From assembly GCA_002437415.1 (NCBI GenBank), contig DJPL01000061.1, positions 20,021-37,687 of the forward strand: 17,667 nucleotides of DNA. The letters run 5' to 3'. The position numbers were made by a program, and so were the translations under genes. This DNA comes from Ruminococcaceae bacterium UBA6413. GTDB lineage: Bacteria; Bacillota; Clostridia; Oscillospirales; Ruminococcaceae. Below are positions 7,535 to 15,771 of the stretch, piece after piece (within the stretch, counting starts at the first letter, position 1; each line of letters begins with the position of its first letter). The notes below the pieces were generated by a model. It worked only from the letters and a program-made list of their open reading frames with translations, was not told the origin of the DNA and ran no database searches.

Positions 7535-8317
7535 ATGAGTGAAAAAGTAAACGCACCGGAGATCTCGGTAAAGAACGTCAGCATGGTGTTCTCCGACAGT
7601 AAGGGAAACCCGGTACAGGCACTTAAGAACGTAAGCATTGACATTCAGAAAGGTGAATTTATATCGCTCCTCGGACCTTCGGGCTGCGGCAAATCCACAC
7701 TTCTTCGTATAGTATCGGATCTGCTGACCCCGACATCGGGCGAGGTAACGGTCTGTGGCAAGACACCGAAAGAAACAAGACTTGAGCAGAAGTTCGGCAT
7801 AGTATTCCAGAACCCCGTGCTCCTCGACTGGAGAACGGTAAGAAAGAATATCAGGCTTCCGCTTGAGATGATGAAGGTCCCGAAAGAGGAGCAGGCAAGC
7901 CGTATCGAACAGGTACTTGAGCTTGTAGGACTCAAGGAGTTCGGCAACAGCTATCCCGGACAGCTCTCAGGCGGTATGCAACAGAGAGTCGGCATTGCAA
8001 GAGCACTTGCAATTCAGCCTGACATACTGCTGATGGACGAGCCGTTCTCGGCACTTGATGAGTTCACAAGAGAAAAGCTCAACGACGATGTACTTTCAAT
8101 ATGGAGAAAGACAAACAAGACAGTGCTTTTCGTAACTCACAACATAGCCGAGTCGGTGTATATGTCCGACAGGATCTGCGTTTTATCTCCGCACCCCGGC
8201 AGACTTTCCGCAATAGTGGACGTTGATCTTCCCCGACCGAGAAACGCGGATATGAGAGGTACTCCCGAATTTGCCGCTCTTGTAGAGAAGGTAAGAAACA
8301 GCTTCGAGGGCATATAA
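7535..8317 (+). CDS. ABC transporter ATP-binding protein (SsuB/TauB type)
   Basis: 260 residues, the normal size for a single-domain import ATPase. Walker A is GPSGCGKST (47-55), the Q-loop is FQNP (Q92), the signature is LSGGMQQ (144-150), Walker B with catalytic Glu is ILLMDEP (164-170), and the switch His is in VTHN (about 202-205). It belongs to the nitrate/sulfonate/taurine-type group of importers. It energises the two permeases that follow, the next one after a 21-base gap. A GAAAGGAGTG ribosome site precedes the ATG. Its place at the head of a pyrimidine-catabolic cluster suggests import of a pyrimidine or related compound; that substrate is inferred from context. Confidence 0.92.
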   Translation: MSEKVNAPEISVKNVSMVFSDSKGNPVQALKNVSIDIQKGEFISLLGPSGCGKSTLLRIVSDLLTPTSGEVTVCGKTPKETRLEQKFGIVFQNPVLLDWRTVRKNIRLPLEMMKVPKEEQASRIEQVLELVGLKEFGNSYPGQLSGGMQQRVGIARALAIQPDILLMDEPFSALDEFTREKLNDDVLSIWRKTNKTVLFVTHNIAESVYMSDRICVLSPHPGRLSAIVDVDLPRPRNADMRGTPEFAALVEKVRNSFEGI

Positions 8318-8338
8318 AACCGAAAGGAGCGTCTTGAT

Positions 8339-9160
8339 ATGATAAAAAAGATTACTTCATCCAAGGGCATTGTAACTGCCGTATGGGTGCTGGGACTTAT
8401 AGTAATATGGGAGATATGTGCTTTCATAGTAGGCGCAACACAGCGTACACCCGTAAACGTTCTCCCGCATCTTTATCAGATAATCGGTTCGTTCTTTGAT
8501 ACCAAAGCGATAACCGGTTCGGGTGACACAATAGCAACGCTTGTATTTTCAAGTGCGGCGGAAACGCTTTCAAGAGCGCTTATCGGTTTCATAATCGGTA
8601 TGGTTCTCGGTTATGTACTGGCTCTGCTAATGCACCTATCGCACATAGTCGAAAAGATAGCGTTCCCGTATCTGATGATAATTCAGATGATACCGATACT
8701 CGGTATGGCACCTATCGTGCTTTCGATAACAGGCGATATCTCAAGCGCACGAATAATTATCGCCGCCATACTTACATTCTACCCTGTTTCGACAAACACG
8801 CTGGCGGGCTTCAAGTCGGTGGGACGCGAAAGGCACGAGCTGATGAGATCCTACGGTGCAAACAAATTTCAGCTTTACACAAAGATGCTTATCCCGTCGG
8901 CAATGTCCTACTTCTTCACGGGACTTAAGATCTCCGCGCCTATGGCTATCACGGCATCGATACTTGTTGATACGCTCCAGGGCGGCAACGGTCTCGGCTG
9001 TATGCTCTCCCAGTCGCTTAAGGGTTCAATGACGCGATTTGTATTCTGGGATATAGTAATATTCAGTGCCGTTATCGGCGTACTGAGCTTCTACCTGATG
9101 GGTGTTATCGAAAGAGCGATAACCCCCTCAAAGCGGAAGGTAAAGAAAAAGACACAGTAA
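8339..9160 (+). CDS. ABC transporter permease (SsuC/TauC type), first
   Basis: 273 residues with about six or seven transmembrane helices, the first at about 11-33. The cytoplasmic EAA-type coupling loop is at about 165-188 (ELMRSYGANKFQLYTKMLIP), which contacts the ATPase. It ends with a basic tail (SKRKVKKKTQ). Start is supported by GAAAGGAG upstream. It is followed after 18 bases by a second, related but clearly distinct permease, so the importer probably has a heterodimeric membrane core, as is common in pyrimidine-precursor-type NMT1/THI5 systems. Confidence 0.9.
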   Translation: MIKKITSSKGIVTAVWVLGLIVIWEICAFIVGATQRTPVNVLPHLYQIIGSFFDTKAITGSGDTIATLVFSSAAETLSRALIGFIIGMVLGYVLALLMHLSHIVEKIAFPYLMIIQMIPILGMAPIVLSITGDISSARIIIAAILTFYPVSTNTLAGFKSVGRERHELMRSYGANKFQLYTKMLIPSAMSYFFTGLKISAPMAITASILVDTLQGGNGLGCMLSQSLKGSMTRFVFWDIVIFSAVIGVLSFYLMGVIERAITPSKRKVKKKTQ

Positions 9161-9178
9161 GGAAAGGACTGATCGTAC

Positions 9179-9982
9179 TTGAAAGGCAAGGCAATTAAAA
9201 ATGTACTCACAACAGTCGGTCTGCCCGTACTTTTCGGAGCACTGATATTTACACTGTGGCAGACGAAGGTTCTGCACGCACTGTTCGGAACGGACGAGAT
9301 AATCCTCCCGCTCCCGACAAGAATAGGGTCGGTAATCGGCGACAACTTCTCAAATATGCTGCCGCAGATAGCATCGACTATGATAGTGGCGCTCGGAGGA
9401 CTTATCCTTGGCTCGATATTCGGCTATCTCATCGGCGTTGCCGGTGCGGTATTCAAAAAGTGGGGCATGGGCGGTCTGACTATAGTTTCCGCTTTCAACG
9501 CGATCCCGCTTGTAGCGCTTGCCCCGGTAATAAACAACTGGACCAGAGATCTGTCAAGCGTGGTCGATATAAGAAGTACGGTGGCTAAGATAATCACCGT
9601 CACGATATTCTGTACAGCATCTATGAGCGTAAACGCATACAGAGGTCTTACGGAGGTAAAACCGTTCTCGGAGGATCTGTTCGCGTCATACGGCTCAGGC
9701 AAGCTGAAAATGTTCTTCAAGCTAAGACTTCCGAACTCATTACCCTATGTGTTTACAGCGCTGAGAGTAAGCGTTCCCGCTTGTATAATCGGCGCGGTAG
9801 TAAGCGAGTACTTCGCAGAGCAGGTAATAGGTGTCGGCAGACAGATAAGAGAGAACATTATAAAAGGTCAGTTCCCTACCGCATGGGCATACATAACGGT
9901 AGCTTGCGTAATGGGTATACTGATGTATGTAATACTCCTCATAGTTGAGGCGATCGTGCTGAAAAACCGCCGTGCAAGATAA
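9179..9982 (+). CDS. ABC transporter permease (SsuC/TauC type), second
   Basis: 267 residues, starting at a TTG codon: AAGGAAAGG lies 11 bases upstream, no better ATG is nearby, and MKGKAIKNVLTTVGLPVL gives the expected short tail before the first membrane helix. About six transmembrane helices are present. The EAA-type loop is at about 164-186 (DLFASYGSGKLKMFFKLRLP). The conserved end of the transport domain (YFAEQVIGVGRQIRE) is intact. The TTG start may lower its translation relative to its neighbours. It pairs with the upstream permease and is followed after 57 bases by the substrate-binding lipoprotein. Confidence 0.88.
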   Translation: MKGKAIKNVLTTVGLPVLFGALIFTLWQTKVLHALFGTDEIILPLPTRIGSVIGDNFSNMLPQIASTMIVALGGLILGSIFGYLIGVAGAVFKKWGMGGLTIVSAFNAIPLVALAPVINNWTRDLSSVVDIRSTVAKIITVTIFCTASMSVNAYRGLTEVKPFSEDLFASYGSGKLKMFFKLRLPNSLPYVFTALRVSVPACIIGAVVSEYFAEQVIGVGRQIRENIIKGQFPTAWAYITVACVMGILMYVILLIVEAIVLKNRRAR

Positions 9983-10039
9983 AAGGCGGGTTCAGATAAA
10001 CTAAAACCTATTTTAAAGACGAGAAAGGATGAAAACATT

Positions 10040-11188
10040 ATGAAAAACAAAAGAGTGTTAGCGGCATTACTCGCAGCAAGCTGTCTTGCAGCATCGTTCA
10101 CCGCTTGTTCCGGTGACAGCTCATCGAGTAGCACAGCAGAAAGCTCAGCCGCATCGGCAGACGCTTCTTCAAGCACAGCAGAGGGTTCTTCAGAAAGCAC
10201 AGGTCTTATGAGCGATGAAGAAATCATCAAGAAGGCTTCAAGCGAAAACAAGGTCGGCAACTGGGGTCTCGGCAACGAGTATGAAATTCAGGCACTGCTT
10301 TCAAAGTACGGTCTGCCCACCGACTACATCACAATGGACTTCACAATGGACCAGATCGATAAGGATACTATCACACTGGCATCGGCAATGACATATAACG
10401 AGCTTGGTCTTATCAAGAACAGCTATGACGGCGGTTATAACTACGGTGACGAGATCGGCATAATCGATATGAACGACCAGGGCGTTGCGATGCTTGAGGA
10501 TAACCTCTTCTGCACAAAGGATTTCGCTAAGAACAACCCCAACACGGTAAAGGCATTCGTTGCCGCATCTATGAAGGGCTGGACATATGCGTGCGAGCAC
10601 CCCGATGAAGCCGCAGAAATAGTATTCAAGTACGGCTCATCTGTATCGGCAGACCACCAGAAGTATATGGCTTCTGAAGTTGCAAAGCTTGTAACAACAG
10701 ACACAAAGGGCAATGCGGTTTCGGCTTCGGACGTAGGTAAGATGGACGAAGAGGCAATGCAACAGACGCTTGATCTTGCAAAGCAGTACATCAAGCTTGA
10801 CGACTCTACAGCCGCAGACAAGCTAAGCAAGCTGACGCTTGACGATATCCGTTCGGCAGACTATCTGACATATGACGGCGGAGCAGTTGAAAAATCGGAT
10901 CTTAAGATCCAGCTCAAGTGGCTTCCTCAGGCTCAGTTCATGGGCTACTATGTAGCACTTGACAAGGGTTACTACAAGGACAACGGCCTTAATGTAGAAA
11001 TTGTGAGCGGCGGCGGTGACGTTTCGGAAACTGTTGCGGTAAACAACGGTACTGTTGATTTCGGTGTAACATGGGTTTCTAACCTTATCAACGCAAACGC
11101 AGGCGGAATGGAGCTTCTCGAAGTAGCTCAGGTATATCAGAGATCAGGTCTTGTACTGTGCTACAAGAAGAGCCAGTTCACAAAGTAA
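10040..11188 (+). CDS. Circularly permuted NMT1/THI5-type substrate-binding lipoprotein
   Basis: 382 residues. Signal peptide with C23 in ASFTAC as the predicted lipidated cysteine, then a Ser/Ala/Thr-rich linker (about 24-55). The mature domain is in rotated order. Residues 58-281 match what is normally the middle and C-terminal part of this family (KVGNWGLGNEYEIQALLSKY, then TLASAMTYNELGLI, then DDIRSADY). Residues 288-382 match what is normally the N-terminal part of the mature protein (LKIQLKWLPQAQFMGYYVAL, then GTVDFGVTWVSNL, then VYQRSGLVLCYKKSQFTK), and the gene stops there. Total length is that of a normal family member, so nothing large seems missing. The frame is open throughout. 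It is the receptor of the importer encoded just upstream; the ligand (perhaps a pyrimidine) is inferred from context. Confidence 0.88.
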   Translation: MKNKRVLAALLAASCLAASFTACSGDSSSSSTAESSAASADASSSTAEGSSESTGLMSDEEIIKKASSENKVGNWGLGNEYEIQALLSKYGLPTDYITMDFTMDQIDKDTITLASAMTYNELGLIKNSYDGGYNYGDEIGIIDMNDQGVAMLEDNLFCTKDFAKNNPNTVKAFVAASMKGWTYACEHPDEAAEIVFKYGSSVSADHQKYMASEVAKLVTTDTKGNAVSASDVGKMDEEAMQQTLDLAKQYIKLDDSTAADKLSKLTLDDIRSADYLTYDGGAVEKSDLKIQLKWLPQAQFMGYYVALDKGYYKDNGLNVEIVSGGGDVSETVAVNNGTVDFGVTWVSNLINANAGGMELLEVAQVYQRSGLVLCYKKSQFTK

Positions 11189-11217
11189 TACAAATCGGCA
11201 ACTGAAAGGCGGTAAAT

Positions 11218-11676
11218 ATGAGCGAAAAGAAAATACTTGTAAGCGGTTGCCTTTTCGGCTGGCATTGCCGCTATGATGACGGCGATACGCCGTGTCTGCA
11301 CCCGCAGTTCCTTAAATGGAAAGACGAGGGCAGACTGATACCGGTATGTCCCGAGGTGTTCGGAGGTCTTCCTACTCCACGCCCCGACTGCCAGCGTGTA
11401 GGCGACAAGGTGATGAGCTGCGTAGGCGGCGACTGCACCGTGCAGTACACAAAAGGCGCAAACGAGGCATTAAGACTTGCAAAGGAAAACGATGTCGCCC
11501 TTTGCATAATGAAAGAGGACAGTCCCTCCTGCGGAAGCACCCACATATATGACGGTACTTTCACGGATACTATCATTGAGGGTCAGGGGCTTGCGGTAGA
11601 ATATCTCAGAAACGCAGGCTACAAGGTATTCAGCGAGAATATGATCGAAGAGGTCATAAAGGAGCTCGCAGAGTAA
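11218..11676 (+). CDS. DUF523 / thiouracil desulfurase-like iron-sulfur protein
   Basis: 152 residues, standard size for single-domain DUF523. Conserved family signatures are present: SGCLFGWHCRYD (C11, C17), PVCPEVFGGLPTPRP (C44), and KEDSPSCGS (C105). In the characterised thiouracil desulfurase (TudS), three cysteines at matching positions hold a [4Fe-4S] cluster that removes sulfur from 2- or 4-thiouracil, giving uracil; C11, C44 and C105 are the counterparts here. Extra cysteines (C26, C58, C68, C73, C96) are of unknown role. The gene starts 29 bases after the binding-protein gene, behind GAAAGGCGG, and is part of the pyrimidine cluster, which fits a role in feeding thiolated pyrimidines into the uracil route. 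Not all DUF523 proteins have a proven activity. Confidence 0.85.
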   Translation: MSEKKILVSGCLFGWHCRYDDGDTPCLHPQFLKWKDEGRLIPVCPEVFGGLPTPRPDCQRVGDKVMSCVGGDCTVQYTKGANEALRLAKENDVALCIMKEDSPSCGSTHIYDGTFTDTIIEGQGLAVEYLRNAGYKVFSENMIEEVIKELAE

Positions 11677-11708
11677 ACACTACAGCGACTTATTACAGTA
11701 AGCTTAGT

Positions 11709-11808
11709 ATCGCACGAGCGGTTTAAATGCCGTTCGTGCGATCGGGAAAGGCGTCAGGGAGGACGTATCACTACCGGGTGGTCGTTTCGCCCTGACGTTT
11801 TTCCCGAT
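11709..11808 (+). other. Double hairpin, terminator-like, between transport and catabolic genes
   Basis: Two adjoining stems sit in the 177-base gap. The first is a 13-14 bp stem (11709-11722 with 11729-11742, one G-T pair). The second is a 19-bp stem (11741-11759 with 11790-11808) that includes two G-T pairs and carries a smaller apical hairpin (11770-11774 with 11778-11782). If only the inner part (11752-11759 with 11790-11797) forms, it is followed directly by TTTTT (11798-11802) and looks like an intrinsic terminator. It could reduce read-through into the catabolic genes. Confidence 0.6.
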
Positions 11809-11853
11809 AAAAATACAAAAAACAATCAAAGCAAAAGGAAAGAGGGTATAACA

Positions 11854-12993
11854 GTGGTATTCAGATCACCACCAACTATCATTTACGGCAAGGGTACAGT
11901 TACCTCTGTCGGAGAGCAGGCGGCTCGTTTCGGAAAGAAAGCAATGCTTGTCTGCGGTAAAGGATCGCTCAGAAAAAGCGGAGTGCTTGATATCATCGTA
12001 TCAAGCCTTGAAAAGGCAGGCGTTTCCTGTGCAGTGTACGACCGTGTAGGCTCAGACCCCACAACTACAGACGTTGACGAGGGCGCGGCATTTGCAAAGG
12101 AAAACGGCTGTGACGTTATAGTTGCGGCAGGCGGAGGAAGTCCCCTTGACGCGGCAAAGGGTATCGGAATGTTGCTTGCAAACGGCGGCAAGGTCACCGA
12201 TTACGAAAAGACCGCTCCGGAAAAGGAGTCGCTCCCGATAATCGCGATACCGACTACCGCAGGCACAGGCAGTGAAGCAACAAGATACTCGGTCATCACA
12301 GACACCGACAGAAATATAAAAATGCTGTTATCAACGGACGGAATTATCCCGAAGGTGGCAATTCTCGATTTTGCGATAACAAAATCGTTACCGCCGTTTA
12401 TGACAGCGGCGACCGGAATGGACGCTCTGACACACGCGATTGAAAGCTACATAAACGTAAATGCATCGCCTATGACAAAGATGTATTCGCTTGAAGCGAT
12501 AAGGCTTATTTCAAAGAGCCTTATCCCGGCTGTGCTTGACGGCAGGAACGAGCAGGCAAGAGAGGATATGCTGCTTGCCGCTTTATATGCGGGAATCGCA
12601 ATATGCAGTGCGCCTACAGCGCTTGTTCACTCAATGTCAAGACCGCTCGGAGCGTGGTTCCACATTCCGCACGGACTGGCAAACGCAATGCTGCTGAGCA
12701 CGGTAATGGAATATAACCGCCCGTCCTGTCCCGAAAAGTTCCGTGATATCGCAATTGCGATGGGCGAGAATGTCGAGGGCTTGTCGGTAAGAGATGCAAG
12801 CATAGTTGCAGTTGAAGCTATCGCCGCGATAGCGGACGAAACGGGACTTCCGAAGCTGCTCTCATCGCAGGGAGTGACCGAGGACAAGATACCCACTCTC
12901 GCAAAGGACGCATTTGCCGCAGGAAGTACGGCAAACAACCCGAGAGTTCCTACGGTAGAAGAGATCGAAACGATATATAAAAGTGTATTCTGA
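11854..12993 (+). CDS. Iron-type alcohol dehydrogenase, probable malonate semialdehyde reductase
   Basis: 379 residues from a GTG start with AAAAGGAAAGAGGG upstream. It is a group III metal-dependent (Fe-ADH) dehydrogenase: an N-terminal nucleotide-binding half with GGGSPLDAAK (about 90-100) and a C-terminal helical half. Metal ligands are all present: D190 and H194 in DALTH, H259 in LVHS, H273 in HIPHG; H270 is the nearby conserved His. By context, next to a beta-alanine-type aminotransferase and dihydropyrimidine enzymes, it probably reduces malonate semialdehyde to 3-hydroxypropionate (or the methyl analogue from thymine) with NAD(P)H. The family also contains other aldehyde reductases, so the exact substrate is inferred. 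Confidence 0.85.
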   Translation: MVFRSPPTIIYGKGTVTSVGEQAARFGKKAMLVCGKGSLRKSGVLDIIVSSLEKAGVSCAVYDRVGSDPTTTDVDEGAAFAKENGCDVIVAAGGGSPLDAAKGIGMLLANGGKVTDYEKTAPEKESLPIIAIPTTAGTGSEATRYSVITDTDRNIKMLLSTDGIIPKVAILDFAITKSLPPFMTAATGMDALTHAIESYINVNASPMTKMYSLEAIRLISKSLIPAVLDGRNEQAREDMLLAALYAGIAICSAPTALVHSMSRPLGAWFHIPHGLANAMLLSTVMEYNRPSCPEKFRDIAIAMGENVEGLSVRDASIVAVEAIAAIADETGLPKLLSSQGVTEDKIPTLAKDAFAAGSTANNPRVPTVEEIETIYKSVF

Positions 12994-13014
12994 TAAAAGA
13001 AAGGAAGAAATAAA

Positions 13015-14352
13015 ATGAGATACGGATTTAAAAACGCAGAAGAGGTAAAGGAAACCTCACTTAAGTACAACCTCCATTCATGGAGCGTTCAGGGCAAGCT
13101 GAACCCCGCAGTTGTAGAAAAGGCGGAGGGCATCTACTACTACACCGCAGACGGCAAGAAAATGGCAGATATGTCAAGCCAGCTCGTAAACCTGAATGTC
13201 GGCTACGGTAACAAGGACATCATCGACGCTATCAAGGAGCAGGCAGAAAAGCTCGCATACATCAGTCCCGCTTATGCTATCGACTGCCGTTCAAAGCTCG
13301 CGGAGATGGTAGTAAAGGTAGCTCCCAAGAATATGGGCAAGGTATTCTTTACCTTAGGCGGTGCGGACGCTAACGAGAACGCTATCAAGATAGCAAAGCT
13401 TGTTACAGGCAGATACAAGATCTTCTCAAGATACCGTGCATATCACGGAAGCTCATTCGGCGCAGGTAATCTGACAGGCGAACCCAGAAGATACACGCTT
13501 GAGCCCGGTATCCCCGGATTTGTAAAGTTCACAGATCCTTACCTGTATCACGCTCCGTTCCCCTTTGAGAGTGAAGAACAGGCTACGGAGTATTATCTCG
13601 GACAGCTCCGTGACCAGATCATATACGAAAATCCCGATGCGGTCGCCGCTGTTGTAATGGAGTCGGTAACAGGCTCAAACGGTATCATTATCCCGCCTAA
13701 AGGCTACTTACAGGGCGTGCGCAAGATATGTGACGAGTTCGGCATTATGATGGTCTGCGATGAGGTAATGGCAGGCTGGGGCAGAACAGGCGAATATTTT
13801 GCTTGTGAGAACTGGGGTATCGAGCCCGATATGATCACATTCGCAAAGGGCGTTACCTGCGGATATGCACCTCTCGGCGGCGTTATCGTAAGCAAGAAGA
13901 TAGCCGAGTTCTTTGATACACACAAGCTCGACTGCGGTCTTACATATTCGGCTCACCCGCTCGGCTGTGCCGCAGGTGTTGCCTGCCTTAACTTCTATGA
14001 GAAAGAACATATCATGGATAAGGTCAAGGAACGCGGCAAGCAGTTAGGCGCTCTGCTTGAAGATATCAAGGCAAAGCACAAGAGCGTCGGCGATGTACGT
14101 TACATCGGACTGTTCTCCTGCGTGGAGCTTACAAAGGATAAGGCTACTCATGAGCCGCTTGTTCCTTTCGGCAAAGACCCCGAGGGTATCATGGGCAAGA
14201 TAGTAGGAATGTTAAAGGCAAAAGGCTTCAACACATATTCACACGAGGCTTGCATTTTCGTTTGCCCGCCTCTTATTATCACAGAGGAAGAGCTTGCGGA
14301 GAATATGGCAATACTCGATGAAGTTCTGACAGAAGTAGACAAGATGGTTTAA
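13015..14352 (+). CDS. Class III PLP aminotransferase, probable beta-alanine aminotransferase
   Basis: 445 residues, full length for class III omega-aminotransferases. The PLP Schiff-base lysine is K278 in FAKG, and D249 in CDEVMAGWGRTG would contact the pyridine nitrogen. GGADANENAIK (about 119-129) and YHGSSFGAGNLTG (about 143-155) are typical phosphate and substrate loop regions. It begins 21 bases after the dehydrogenase stop, with AGAAAGGAAG upstream. In this cluster it most likely transaminates beta-alanine (and 3-aminoisobutyrate) to the semialdehyde, passing the amino group to 2-oxoglutarate or pyruvate. Related members use taurine or GABA, but dihydropyrimidinase and dihydropyrimidine dehydrogenase next door favour beta-alanine. 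Confidence 0.88.
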   Translation: MRYGFKNAEEVKETSLKYNLHSWSVQGKLNPAVVEKAEGIYYYTADGKKMADMSSQLVNLNVGYGNKDIIDAIKEQAEKLAYISPAYAIDCRSKLAEMVVKVAPKNMGKVFFTLGGADANENAIKIAKLVTGRYKIFSRYRAYHGSSFGAGNLTGEPRRYTLEPGIPGFVKFTDPYLYHAPFPFESEEQATEYYLGQLRDQIIYENPDAVAAVVMESVTGSNGIIIPPKGYLQGVRKICDEFGIMMVCDEVMAGWGRTGEYFACENWGIEPDMITFAKGVTCGYAPLGGVIVSKKIAEFFDTHKLDCGLTYSAHPLGCAAGVACLNFYEKEHIMDKVKERGKQLGALLEDIKAKHKSVGDVRYIGLFSCVELTKDKATHEPLVPFGKDPEGIMGKIVGMLKAKGFNTYSHEACIFVCPPLIITEEELAENMAILDEVLTEVDKMV

Positions 14353-14389
14353 TTCAACATTGACTTAATTCGGGAAAGGACGGTAAGTT

Positions 14390-15751
14390 ATGGATCTCAT
14401 AATCAAAAACGGTACGGTAGTTTCGCCAACAGCTACATTCAAAGCCGATGTGTGCGTGGATAAGGGCAAGATAGTTGCTATAACGGCTGATGCAGGCACA
14501 GACGCCGACAAGGTAGTTGACGCAAGCGGCAAGATGGTGCTCCCCGGTGCTATCGATGCGCATACTCACCTTGCGATGCCTTTCGGCGGCACGATCTCAT
14601 CGGACGACTACTACGCAGGCACAAGAGCTGCCGCCTGCGGCGGTACGACAACGGTATTCGACTTCGTTTTACAGGACTTCGGCGAAACGATGGTCGATGC
14701 GGTAAAACGCCGTGACGCAATGTGCGCTCCCGACGCGGCAGTAGACTACGCTTTCCACGTTGCAGTAAAGGACGTATCAAACGGACTGCTTGATACTATC
14801 GAGGACGCAGTAAACTACGGCGTATCTTCGTTCAAGGTATTTATGGTTTACGACTTCGGCGTAACGGACGGCGTATTCTACAAGGTGCTTGAAAAGGCAA
14901 AATCATGCGGTGCCATGATCTCGGTACATGCTGAGAACAAGCAGCTTATCGACGTACTGACAGAACGTTATCTGTCAGAAGGCAAGACGAGTGCATGGTA
15001 TCACTACATGAGCCGTCCCGAATTTGTAGAGGGCGAAGCCGATATCAGAGCTATCCAGCTTGCAAAGAGCCTTGATTCAAAGCTGTACATCGTACACCTT
15101 GCAAACAAAGAGGGTATCGAAGCAGTTGAAAGAGCAAGGAACGAGGGCTATCAGATATATGCCGAAACCTGCCCGCAGTACCTTGAATTTACCTCCGAGG
15201 TATACAAGAGAGCAGACGGCAGAAACTTCGTATGCTCACCTCCGATGAAGGGCGAAGAAAGCAGACTTGCTCTGTGGGAGGCTATAAAGAAAGGTCTTAT
15301 CACAACAATAGCGACCGACCACTGCCCGTTCCAGTCATATGAAAAGGACTGGGGCAAGGACGACTTTACCAAGATCCCCAACGGCTGTGCCGGCATCGAG
15401 AATATGTACCCCTATATGCTTTCAGCCGCAAACGAGGGCAAGATCACATTCAACAAGGCGGTTGAGCTTTGCTCATACAATCCCGCAAAGATCTTCGGCT
15501 GTGACGCAAAGGGCGCTATCGAAGTCGGCAAGGACGCAGATATCGTCATCTACGACCCGACAAAGGACTTCACTATCACCAACGACAAGATGCACAGCGA
15601 CTGCGATCACACCATCTGGGAGGGTATCAAGGTCAAGGGTTATCCCGAGGCTACCTACTCAAGAGGCAGACTCGTATTCAAGGACGGCGAGTTCTTGGGC
15701 GAGCGCGGCTGGGGCAAGTTCATAAAGAGAAGCTCAAGCGGTAACTTATAA
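14390..15751 (+). CDS. hydA: Dihydropyrimidinase (hydantoinase family)
   Basis: 453 residues, the normal size for D-hydantoinase/dihydropyrimidinase. It opens the ring of dihydrouracil to N-carbamoyl-beta-alanine. The complete binuclear metal site is visible: H58 and H60 (DAHTH), K149 as the carboxylated lysine (FKVFM), H180 (SVHAEN), H236 (YIVHL) and D310 (ATDHCPF). Y154, five residues after the lysine, corresponds to the tyrosine that stabilises the intermediate. Start: GGAAAGG lies upstream of the ATG. The dihydropyrimidine dehydrogenase encoded downstream supports dihydrouracil rather than an unrelated hydantoin as physiological substrate. The next enzyme of the pathway, beta-ureidopropionase, is not in this window. 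Confidence 0.93.
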   Translation: MDLIIKNGTVVSPTATFKADVCVDKGKIVAITADAGTDADKVVDASGKMVLPGAIDAHTHLAMPFGGTISSDDYYAGTRAAACGGTTTVFDFVLQDFGETMVDAVKRRDAMCAPDAAVDYAFHVAVKDVSNGLLDTIEDAVNYGVSSFKVFMVYDFGVTDGVFYKVLEKAKSCGAMISVHAENKQLIDVLTERYLSEGKTSAWYHYMSRPEFVEGEADIRAIQLAKSLDSKLYIVHLANKEGIEAVERARNEGYQIYAETCPQYLEFTSEVYKRADGRNFVCSPPMKGEESRLALWEAIKKGLITTIATDHCPFQSYEKDWGKDDFTKIPNGCAGIENMYPYMLSAANEGKITFNKAVELCSYNPAKIFGCDAKGAIEVGKDADIVIYDPTKDFTITNDKMHSDCDHTIWEGIKVKGYPEATYSRGRLVFKDGEFLGERGWGKFIKRSSSGNL

Positions 15752-15771
15752 TAAACAAAGCCTATATTACG

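Noticed and set aside
9424..9720. Minus-strand frame opposite the second permease
   Set aside because: Shadow frame with no supporting signal.
10040..11188. Reading the binding protein as a truncated or frameshifted pseudogene
   Set aside because: The frame is open, all family segments are present once, and total length equals a normal family member; only the order differs.
10040..11188. Reading the binding protein as a fusion of two different binding proteins
   Set aside because: The two parts are complementary halves of one domain and not two overlapping copies.
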